Below are positions 1 to 6,531 of a stretch of 8,472 nucleotides of DNA, piece by piece. The first letter of the stretch is position 1; each line of letters starts with the position of its first letter. The position numbers and the translations under genes were made by a program. The stretch is taken from contig JBKPDW010000630.1 in the NCBI GenBank assembly GCA_046728115.1, forward strand, positions 1 through 8,472, read 5' to 3'. The stretch is from CAVSWN01 sp046728115 (GTDB lineage: Bacteria; Acidobacteriota; Vicinamibacteria; Vicinamibacterales; CAVVIG01). The notes under the pieces are model-generated. The model was not told the DNA's origin. It worked only from the letters and a program-made list of their open reading frames with translations, and did not search any database.

Positions 1-1
1 G

Positions 2-2803
2 GTAGTGGCCGTCACGAGCGGCCGTTATCAGGTTGTTGTCAAGCCCGCCTTGCGAAACCTCCCCGCCGGCCGGTATTCGATTCGTCTCGCCGAAATCCGT
101 CCGGCAACCGCTGCCGACCGCGATATGGAGGAAGCGCGGCAGCTGCTCGCCTCTGTGCCACGGCTGCGGGCCGAGGGAAAGTCCTCGGAGGCCCGGGACC
201 TGACGGAGCGCGCGCTCGCGATCGCTGAGACGGTGCGAGGACCGGAAGACCCGTACGTTGCGGGGCTCGTCGTGGACCTGGGCGACATCGACGTCGACGA
301 TCGGAACCATGTCAGTGCAACGTCACTGTACGAGCGGGCCCAGAACGTGTTCGAAGCGAAGCTCGGACCCGAACATCCAGCGACGGCATCTGTCTTGGAG
401 CGCCTGGGGCTGATGTACTGGTACGCGGATCAACGGCCAAGGGCGGAAAGGGTGGCCGAGCGTGCGTTGGAGGTCAGCGAAAAAACGCTCGGTCGCGATC
501 ACCCGCAGGTCGCGCGCTGCCTGATCACGCTGGGACTGCTGCGCCACGCCGGGGGCGATTTCGCCCGGGCGGAAGAAATCGATCGCCGCGCGATGGCCAT
601 CGTCGAGAAGACATTGGGAGCCGACAGCCTGTTGTACGGTGACGGCCTCAACAACCTGGCAATGGTTCGACACGACAGGAACGATTACGAAGGCGCCGAG
701 GCGCTGTTGAGACGGTCACTGGACATTGAGGAATCGGTGCTGGGTCCGCAGAGTTACAAGGTGTCGATCACCCTGCAGAACCTCGCCATCCTCGCCCGCC
801 AGCGCAAGGACTACGAGAAAGCCGAGGAGTACAACCAGCGCGTTCTGGCTATCAGGCAGCGAATCATCGGACCCGAACATCCGGAGATTGCGCCGATCCT
901 GAACAACCTCGCGCTGGTCTATCGCGACAAGGGCGACATCGCGAAATCGCTCGAGATGCACTTCCGGGCGCTGCGGATCTGGGAGGAGTCCTCCGGGCCC
1001 TACAGCAGAGGCACGTTCACCTCCCTTGGCAACATCGCCAGAACGTACGCGGCGATGGGTGATACGGCGCATGCGATCGAATTTCAACGGCGCACCGACG
1101 CCGTAGTCGAGGCCCAGCTCGCGCTGAACCTGGCGATCGGCTCGGAGCGCCAGCGGCTGGCGTTCGTGGACTCGATCTCGGACCGGACCGACCGGACCGT
1201 TTCCCTGAATCTCGACCTTGCGCCCAAAGATCCGGACGCGAACACGTTGGCCGCTCTCGTTCTGCTTCAGCGCAAAGGCCGCGTGCTCGACGCGATGACC
1301 GACGCGATCGCGACGTTGCGACAGCGGAGCGCCGATGGCGCCGAGCGCGGACTGCTGGATCAATTGGGCACGACGAAGACGCGGCTGGCGCGTGTCGCTC
1401 TGAACCGGCCGCAGGACATGGCCCCGCGCGAACAGCAGCAGCTGATCAAAGACCTGGAGGAGCAAAAAGAGAAGCTCGAAGCCGAGATCAGCGACTACAA
1501 CGCCGAATTTCGCGCCGGCTCGCAGCCCGTGACGCTCGCAGGCGTGCAAGCCGCCATTCCAGACCGCGCGGCGCTGGTGGAATTCGCCGTCTTCCACCCA
1601 TTCGATCCGAAGGCGTCGACCAACAACGAAGCCTACGGGTCGCCCCATTACGCGGCGTACGTCATCCGGCGCGGAACGTCGCCGCACGGAAAGGATCTGG
1701 GTCCGGCCTTACCGATTGACGGCGCGATTGACGCGCTTCGTCAGGCCCTGCGGGATCCTAGGCGCGGCGACGTCAGGGAGAGCGCGCGCACCCTCGATGA
1801 GATGGTATTGGCCCCGATACGCGAGATGGTGGGCGGCGCGACGCGGCTGCTCGTCTCGCCGGACGGGGCGCTCAATCTCATTCCGTTCGAAGCGCTCGTG
1901 GACAAGCAGGGCCGCTATGCCGTCGAGCGCTACTCGATCAGCTATCTGACCAGCGGTCGGGATTTGCTGCGGATGCAGGTGGCTCGGGCAAGCCGAAGCG
2001 GCCCGATCGTCGTCGCCGATCCGCTGTTCGGCGACCCGGGGCCGCCCGACGCGACGCCGATCGCCCGGAAGCCGGCGATAGCGGGATCGTCCGCGCGCCG
2101 CAGTGTGACGATCGCGCCCGATCTGACGACCATGTATTTCGCGCCGCTGGCGGGGACTGTCGACGAAGCGCGCGCGATTAAGGCCCTGTTCCCTGACGCG
2201 CACGTGCTCAGCCGCCAGCAGGCAACCAAGTCGGCGCTGATACGGGTGGATGCACCACGTATTCTCCACATCGCCACGCATGGCTTCTTTCTGCAGGATC
2301 CTGCTGTTCCAGCCGCAGCACCGGCGTCGACGGCCGACGGTACCCGTGCCATCAGTGCGAGCGCAAAGATTGCCAATCCGTTGCTGAGGTCCGGGCTGGC
2401 CCTCAGCGGCGCGAATCGGACGAAGGGCGCGACCGACGACGGCATCCTGACGGCGCTCGAGGCGTCCAACCTGAATCTGTGGGGCACCAAACTGGTGACG
2501 CTCTCGGCCTGTGACACGGGTGTCGGTGAAATCCGGAACGGCGAAGGCGTGTATGGCCTGCGGCGCGCGTTCGTCCTGGCCGGCGCCGAAACGCTGGTGA
2601 TGAGCCTGTGGCCCGTGAGCGACGTCGTGACGCTCGAGATGATGACCGCGTATTACACCGGGTTGCGAGACGGCCGCGGCCGCGGTGACGCGCTGCGGCA
2701 GGCGCAGCTCGCGATGCTCACCCGCAAGAACCGCCAACACCCTTTCTATTGGGCGAGCTTCATCCAGGCCGGCGAGTGGGCCAATCTCGACGGGCAGCGC
2801 TAG
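2..2803 (+). CDS. TPR-CHAT protein (caspase-like CHAT protease), 5'-truncated by window edge
   Basis: Residues are numbered from the GTG at position 5. The frame is open to the left edge, and the first ~38 residues (SGRYQVVV, then AGRYSIRLAEIRPATAADR) look like the last strands of a pre-peptidase C-terminal-like beta domain. The GTG is therefore probably internal and the real start lies upstream. Residues ~40-365 form about seven TPRs of the 42-residue kinesin-light-chain type, with recurring LGPEHP-like turns and NLA..Y segments. Residues ~474-502 are a charged, probable coiled coil. Residues ~600-928 are a CHAT domain: LLVSPDGALNLIPFEAL, then HIATHGFF with catalytic His759, then LVTLSACDTG with catalytic Cys836, then GEGVYGLRRAF, LWPVSD and HPFYWASFI. 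CHAT proteins are caspase/separase-clan cysteine proteases, often activated through their repeat domains. The His/Cys pair is intact, so activity is plausible. Substrate and trigger are unknown. The di-heme cytochrome gene lies 154 bp downstream on the same strand. The family call is firm; protease activity is inferred. Confidence 0.93.
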   Translation, partial: VVAVTSGRYQVVVKPALRNLPAGRYSIRLAEIRPATAADRDMEEARQLLASVPRLRAEGKSSEARDLTERALAIAETVRGPEDPYVAGLVVDLGDIDVDDRNHVSATSLYERAQNVFEAKLGPEHPATASVLERLGLMYWYADQRPRAERVAERALEVSEKTLGRDHPQVARCLITLGLLRHAGGDFARAEEIDRRAMAIVEKTLGADSLLYGDGLNNLAMVRHDRNDYEGAEALLRRSLDIEESVLGPQSYKVSITLQNLAILARQRKDYEKAEEYNQRVLAIRQRIIGPEHPEIAPILNNLALVYRDKGDIAKSLEMHFRALRIWEESSGPYSRGTFTSLGNIARTYAAMGDTAHAIEFQRRTDAVVEAQLALNLAIGSERQRLAFVDSISDRTDRTVSLNLDLAPKDPDANTLAALVLLQRKGRVLDAMTDAIATLRQRSADGAERGLLDQLGTTKTRLARVALNRPQDMAPREQQQLIKDLEEQKEKLEAEISDYNAEFRAGSQPVTLAGVQAAIPDRAALVEFAVFHPFDPKASTNNEAYGSPHYAAYVIRRGTSPHGKDLGPALPIDGAIDALRQALRDPRRGDVRESARTLDEMVLAPIREMVGGATRLLVSPDGALNLIPFEALVDKQGRYAVERYSISYLTSGRDLLRMQVARASRSGPIVVADPLFGDPGPPDATPIARKPAIAGSSARRSVTIAPDLTTMYFAPLAGTVDEARAIKALFPDAHVLSRQQATKSALIRVDAPRILHIATHGFFLQDPAVPAAAPASTADGTRAISASAKIANPLLRSGLALSGANRTKGATDDGILTALEASNLNLWGTKLVTLSACDTGVGEIRNGEGVYGLRRAFVLAGAETLVMSLWPVSDVVTLEMMTAYYTGLRDGRGRGDALRQAQLAMLTRKNRQHPFYWASFIQAGEWANLDGQR

Positions 2804-2811
2804 CGCCGCCC
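2792..2811. repeat. Near-perfect 20-bp palindrome spanning the CHAT stop codon
   Basis: Arms GGGC-A-GCG and CGC-C-GCCC flank a CTAG centre and pair except for one A/C mismatch. As RNA this would be an eight-position stem with a tetraloop, with the TAG stop codon at its centre. A run of five T lies at 2826-2830, about 14 bases downstream, which is too far for a canonical intrinsic terminator. It may be a weak terminator, an mRNA-stabilising hairpin, or chance in GC-rich DNA. Confidence 0.4.
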
Positions 2812-2883
2812 TGGGCACTGAAACGTTTTTCCCTTCTTGCCTTATCACGGTGCGGGGCTGGACTCGCGCCACCTATCCGGCGA

Positions 2884-2908
2884 GTTCGAATGCGCGTGAG
2901 ACTCGAAC
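2884..2908. repeat. Short inverted repeat upstream of the cytochrome gene
   Basis: GTTCGA (2884-2889) and TCGAAC (2903-2908) are exact reverse complements separated by 13 bases. They lie about 50-75 bases before the cytochrome ATG, where an operator could sit. Six-base arms are easily found by chance, and no convincing promoter is visible beside them, so any regulatory role is speculative. Confidence 0.2.
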
Positions 2909-2948
2909 GACGACTCACCCACATCAGCACCCGATAGTCAGGCATCAC

Positions 2949-2954
2949 GGAGGG
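2949..2954 (+). promoter_or_regulatory. Ribosome binding site of the di-heme cytochrome gene
   Basis: GGAGGG lies 3 bases before the ATG at 2958. It decides the start: the frame is open for 91 codons further upstream, into the CHAT gene, but only this ATG combines a strong Shine-Dalgarno sequence with an immediate signal peptide. Confidence 0.75.
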
Positions 2955-2957
2955 ACC

Positions 2958-4361
2958 ATGCCGAAGCGATCCTTTTCGGTCGTTGCAGTCGTGTGCGCGA
3001 GTGCGTTGCTTGGGATCCTGTTGGACGCCGGCCGGTCGACGGGGCAGGAAGACAATCCTGGGTTGCTCTCGTTCGACGATCCCACCGGTGTCGTGCAGAC
3101 GCTGAACGTGAACGGCGCGCTGGATCTCGATAACCCGTTCTTCCAGGAGCTCGGCGTCAACGGCCGGACCTGCTTTTCGTGCCATCGTCCGGCACAGGGC
3201 TGGACGATCACCCCGCAATCGGTTCAGCAGCGCTTCATCCAGTCGCGCGGACTCGATCCGATCTTCCGCTCGAACGATGGCTCCAACTGCGAAGGCGCCG
3301 ATGTATCCACGCTGGGCAAACGACGAGAGGCGTTCAGTCTGCTCCTGACGCGCGGGCTGATCCGGATCGGCATCGACGTCCGGATGGGCGCCGAATTCGT
3401 CATCGACAGCGTGGACGACCCGTACCAATGCGGCGCGCCTCTCACGCAGGCATCGATGTACCGGCGGCCGCTTCCGTCCACGAACCTTGGCTTCCTGAGC
3501 GCGGTCATGTGGGACGGCCGCGAATCGTCGCCGTCGACGACGATTCTTCAAGATCTCGCGAAGCAGGCCGACGACGCGACGACGGGACATGCGCAGGCGC
3601 CCCAGCACCTGACGCCGCAGGAGGCCCAGCAGATCGTCGCGTTCGAGACAGGATTGTTCACCGCGCAGGCTCGCGACGATTCTGCTGGCTCGCTGGACGC
3701 ACACGGCGCGCTCGGAGGGCCCGTCGCTCTGTCGCAGCAGCCGTTCTTCATCGGCATCAACGATCCCGTTGGCTTGAACCCCACCGGCGCGCCGTTCGAC
3801 CCGCGGGCGTTCACCCTCTTCAATGCCTGGGCCAGCGCGAGCGACGAACGGCGGGTGGACATCGCACGCGCGCGCAGCGCCATCGCGCGCGGCCAGGAGA
3901 TCTTCGACACGAAGCCGATCGTGATCACGGGCGTTGCCGGACTCAACAACCAGACGTTCCCGAACAACGTGACCGTTCCAGATCCGTTCACGGGCACCTG
4001 CACGACGTGCCACGACACGCCGAATACAGGGAACCATTCCGTGAAGGCACCGCTGAACATCGGGCTGGCCGATGAGTCGCGCCGCACGCCAGACATGCCG
4101 CTCTATACGCTGCGCCGATTGTCGACAGGCGACACCGTTCGAACGACCGATCCTGGACGCGCCATGGCCAGCGGAAAGTGGGCGGACATTGGGAAGTTCA
4201 AGGGCCCGATTCTGCGCGGGCTGGCTGCCCGTGCGCCCTATTTCCACAATGGCTCGGCCGCCTCGCTGGAGGACGTCCTGGAATTCTATGAAACGCGATT
4301 CAACATCGGGCTGACGAGGCAGGAAAAGGCTGATCTCATCGCCTTCCTGCTCGCGCTGTGA
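2958..4361 (+). CDS. Exported di-heme c-type cytochrome, cytochrome c peroxidase/MauG-like
   Basis: This is a 467-residue protein. The N-terminus (MPKRSF, a hydrophobic stretch at ~7-22, then polar GRSTGQED) is a Sec signal peptide, so the protein should act in the periplasm, where haem is attached to CxxCH sites. Two such sites are present: CFSCH (C72, C75, H76) and CTTCH (C348, C351, H352). The C-terminus, FKGPILRGLAARAPYFHNGS (414-433) followed by LEDVLEFYETRF and LIAFLLAL, matches the conserved end of bacterial di-haem cytochrome c peroxidases and MauG-type enzymes. These reduce peroxide or oxidise a partner protein through two c-haems. The haem sites are ~276 residues apart, against roughly 145-170 in Pseudomonas CCP and MauG, so an extra central region is present. 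It contains two more cysteines (C111, C158) and a VMWDGRES motif (183-190). The start is set by the GGAGGG site. The di-haem family call is secure; peroxidase activity and substrate are not, and the distal haem ligands could not be assigned. Confidence 0.88.
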   Translation: MPKRSFSVVAVVCASALLGILLDAGRSTGQEDNPGLLSFDDPTGVVQTLNVNGALDLDNPFFQELGVNGRTCFSCHRPAQGWTITPQSVQQRFIQSRGLDPIFRSNDGSNCEGADVSTLGKRREAFSLLLTRGLIRIGIDVRMGAEFVIDSVDDPYQCGAPLTQASMYRRPLPSTNLGFLSAVMWDGRESSPSTTILQDLAKQADDATTGHAQAPQHLTPQEAQQIVAFETGLFTAQARDDSAGSLDAHGALGGPVALSQQPFFIGINDPVGLNPTGAPFDPRAFTLFNAWASASDERRVDIARARSAIARGQEIFDTKPIVITGVAGLNNQTFPNNVTVPDPFTGTCTTCHDTPNTGNHSVKAPLNIGLADESRRTPDMPLYTLRRLSTGDTVRTTDPGRAMASGKWADIGKFKGPILRGLAARAPYFHNGSAASLEDVLEFYETRFNIGLTRQEKADLIAFLLAL

Positions 4362-4420
4362 CGGCGCCCCGACAGTCGTGCAGAGGCCGCAGCCGACCGC
4401 AACGCCGATCCTGCCGCGGC
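4362..4420. other. Convergent intergenic gap between cytochrome and S9 peptidase genes
   Basis: These 59 bases separate two genes that end tail to tail. The stretch is GC-rich, has only weak self-complementarity (for example GCCGC near 4386 with GCGGC near 4416) and no T-run on either strand. No intrinsic terminator can be supported. Confidence 0.5.
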
Positions 4421-6520
4421 TCAGTTCGTCGCCCGGCCTGGCGTCGAGTCAAAATGCGCCTCGTACCAGGCAATTGACCGCGCGATCGTGTCGGCAATGT
4501 GGCCGTTCTCGCGCATGCCGTGCCCTTCGCGCGGATATCGAACCATCACCGTCTCGACGCCAACGTCCTTCAGCGCCACGAAGAACTGCTCGATCTCGGC
4601 CGGATTGACGAGCTGATCGTTGTCGCCGTGAATGAACATGACGGGAGTCTTGACGCGATTGACGAACCGAATTGCCGAGCGCTGCCACAGCATGTCGACG
4701 ATGCCGCCAACGTGCGGCTTCGCGCCGTACTCCTGCTGCAGATAGTCGTGGTACACCGACATGTAGTTGTGGCTCACGAGATTCGAGATGCTGGCCGCGG
4801 GAATGGCCGCTTTGAACCGATCCGTCTGTGTGACCAGCCAGTTCGTGAGCTGGCCGCCGTAGCTTTGGCCTTCGACGCCAAGCTGGTCTCGATCGATCCA
4901 CGAATAGCGCTGCAGCACCGCGTCGATCGCCGTAAGCACGTCCTTCGCCTCGCCGCCGTCCTGATCGCGCGCGATCGCGTCGGAAAACGCCTGGCCGTAT
5001 CCCGTGGACCCGCGATAGTTGACCATCAGCGCCGCCCAGCCCCAACCAGCGTACACCTGCGCACGATGGTTGAACGCGGGACCCTGCTGGCCGTGCGGAC
5101 CGCCGTGGATCATCACGATCATCGGGTGTTTGCCGCCGCCTGTGTTCGGCGGCATCGTCAAGAACGCTTCGATCTCCTTTCCATCAAAAGTCTTGAACGG
5201 AACCGATTCGACGCGCGCGATCGTCTTCCCCTCGAGCGCGTCCGCGTTCAGCGTGGTCACGTTCTGAAGCGAGCCAGACGGGCGCTTCACATAGAGCTCC
5301 GCCGGCGATGAGGGCGTGGCCATCGCGCAGGCCACGCTGCCGTCGCTCGCGATCGCGAATGACGACACCGTTCCGCGCGTTTCCATGGCCGGCAGCACGG
5401 GCTCGTTGGCTCCGCCTGCCGCCGCAAAGCGGTACAGACCCACGCTGCCCTTCGACTGCACTGTCGAGTACAGCCAACGCCCGTCGCCGGACCACTGAGG
5501 CGCACCCTGGCGATTGTCGATCACAGCGCCGATCTCGCGCCGTGCGCCGCTGACGACATCGACGGTCCAGACGTGCGTATCCTCGGAGTTTGTCTCAGAG
5601 GACGTCATCGGCCGCTTCAATCCTTCATACGCGATCGACCGTCCATCCGGGGACCACGTGGGCCGGTACTCGTTGCTCTTCGTCTGCGTGAGCTGGCGAA
5701 CTGATCCGGATTTCATGTCCATCAGAAAGATGTCGTAGTTGAAGAACAGGTCCGGATCGGGCTCGCGGTTCGACAGAAACGCCAGCTGGGTTCCGTCCGG
5801 GGACCAGGCAACCGAATGCTCGTCGAACGTTCCGGTCGTGAGCTGCCGCACGGCCTTCGTGGAGGCGTCCGCGACGAACAGATGGAGTCGTCGATTGTCG
5901 TTGAACCGCGCCGGATACGATGTCGCCGGTCGATACCAGTAGCGGCTGATGACGATCGGATCGCCGTTCATGTCCGGCTCGGTCGATGGCGTTGCCGAGA
6001 CGAAGGCGATCGACTTGCCGTCCGGCGCCCACGCAAGACGTTCCCCGAGCTGCGGCAGAGGGCTGTTCGAGGTCACGATGTTGGCGAGCGTAGCGACGCG
6101 CGTGCCATCCGCCTGCGCAACCAGCACACCGCTCGTTCCTTCGCCGGTCCGGCCGATGAAGGCGATCTGCGCTCCATCCCTCGACCAGCGCGCGTTCGAA
6201 CCCTCCTCGGCGCCTTGCCACCTGGTGGCGCGAGCGCTTGCAAGGTCGGCGACCCAGATCTCCGACCAGGGCGCGCCGCGCCGATTGTTGTTGATCACCG
6301 TGAACGCCGCTCTCGAGCCATCTGGCGACAGCTGGACGTCGGTCACGGTTCGCAAGTGGAACAACTCCGCGACATCGATCCGCGGTCCGCTCGAGCGCGG
6401 CGGGACCGACCCGACCGCCTGCTGTGTGCTCGTCGCAGGTGGAGCTTCTCGCGGTTGCGCCGCTCCACGGCACGACATGACGGACGCCGCCGCGAACAAC
6501 ACGACCAGCTTGTCTTTCAT
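4421..6520 (-). CDS. S9 family serine peptidase (DPP4/acylaminoacyl-peptidase type), probable lipoprotein
   Basis: This is a 699-residue protein. S9 enzymes cleave short peptides, often as dipeptidyl- or acylaminoacyl-peptidases, with a beta-propeller limiting access to an alpha/beta-hydrolase active site. Residues ~50-405 carry seven spaced SPDG-type blade motifs (near 65, 113, 165, 240, 290, 344 and 392, the last degenerate), consistent with a seven-bladed propeller. Residues ~440-690 are the hydrolase: IHGGPHG oxyanion region (471-477), NYRGSTGYG (501-509), GQSYGG with nucleophile Ser553, HGDND with Asp635, and EGHGM with His667, so the triad is complete. The N-terminus MKDKLVVLFAAASVMSC resembles a lipoprotein signal with the lipidated residue at C17, though the lipobox (VMSC) is not ideal. 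The start is set by a GAGGGA site. The frame stays open upstream, but that part lies inside the receptor gene. It begins 11 bases after the TonB receptor stop, so the two are probably co-transcribed and may process peptides bound or imported by the receptor. Exact cleavage specificity cannot be read from sequence. Confidence 0.93.
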   Translation of the reverse strand: MKDKLVVLFAAASVMSCRGAAQPREAPPATSTQQAVGSVPPRSSGPRIDVAELFHLRTVTDVQLSPDGSRAAFTVINNNRRGAPWSEIWVADLASARATRWQGAEEGSNARWSRDGAQIAFIGRTGEGTSGVLVAQADGTRVATLANIVTSNSPLPQLGERLAWAPDGKSIAFVSATPSTEPDMNGDPIVISRYWYRPATSYPARFNDNRRLHLFVADASTKAVRQLTTGTFDEHSVAWSPDGTQLAFLSNREPDPDLFFNYDIFLMDMKSGSVRQLTQTKSNEYRPTWSPDGRSIAYEGLKRPMTSSETNSEDTHVWTVDVVSGARREIGAVIDNRQGAPQWSGDGRWLYSTVQSKGSVGLYRFAAAGGANEPVLPAMETRGTVSSFAIASDGSVACAMATPSSPAELYVKRPSGSLQNVTTLNADALEGKTIARVESVPFKTFDGKEIEAFLTMPPNTGGGKHPMIVMIHGGPHGQQGPAFNHRAQVYAGWGWAALMVNYRGSTGYGQAFSDAIARDQDGGEAKDVLTAIDAVLQRYSWIDRDQLGVEGQSYGGQLTNWLVTQTDRFKAAIPAASISNLVSHNYMSVYHDYLQQEYGAKPHVGGIVDMLWQRSAIRFVNRVKTPVMFIHGDNDQLVNPAEIEQFFVALKDVGVETVMVRYPREGHGMRENGHIADTIARSIAWYEAHFDSTPGRATN

Positions 6521-6523
6521 GCG

Positions 6524-6529
6524 TCCCTC
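6524..6529 (-). promoter_or_regulatory. Ribosome binding site of the S9 peptidase gene
   Basis: On the minus strand GAGGGA ends 3 bases before the ATG (6520-6518), and it occupies most of the 11-base gap after the receptor stop codon. It supports the start at 6520 over upstream in-frame starts inside the receptor gene, and suggests translation is coupled or closely linked. Confidence 0.75.
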
Positions 6530-6531
6530 GT

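Noticed and set aside
1181..1199. Short GACCG-type tandem repeat in the CHAT gene
   Set aside because: It encodes DRTDRT within a continuous frame and is too short to mean more than local codon repetition.
716..2872. Minus-strand open frames of 323 and 387 codons opposite the CHAT gene
   Set aside because: The plus frame encodes clear TPR and CHAT motifs throughout, and the antisense frames show only Arg-rich shadow composition.
2837..2880. A -35-like TTGCCT at 2837-2842 as a promoter for the cytochrome gene
   Set aside because: No acceptable -10 element lies 16-18 bases downstream (the region reads GC-rich), and TATCCG at 2874 is too far away.
2685..2957. In-frame extension of the di-haem protein back into the CHAT gene, giving a 558-residue product
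   Set aside because: It overlaps the CHAT 3' end in another frame, has no protein-like family features, and would bury the clear signal peptide. The ATG at 2958 has a good ribosome binding site.
2760..4247. Long minus-strand open frame (495 codons) opposite the di-haem gene
   Set aside because: Its composition is Arg-rich and low-complexity, as expected for an antisense shadow in GC-rich DNA, while the plus strand carries recognised haem motifs.
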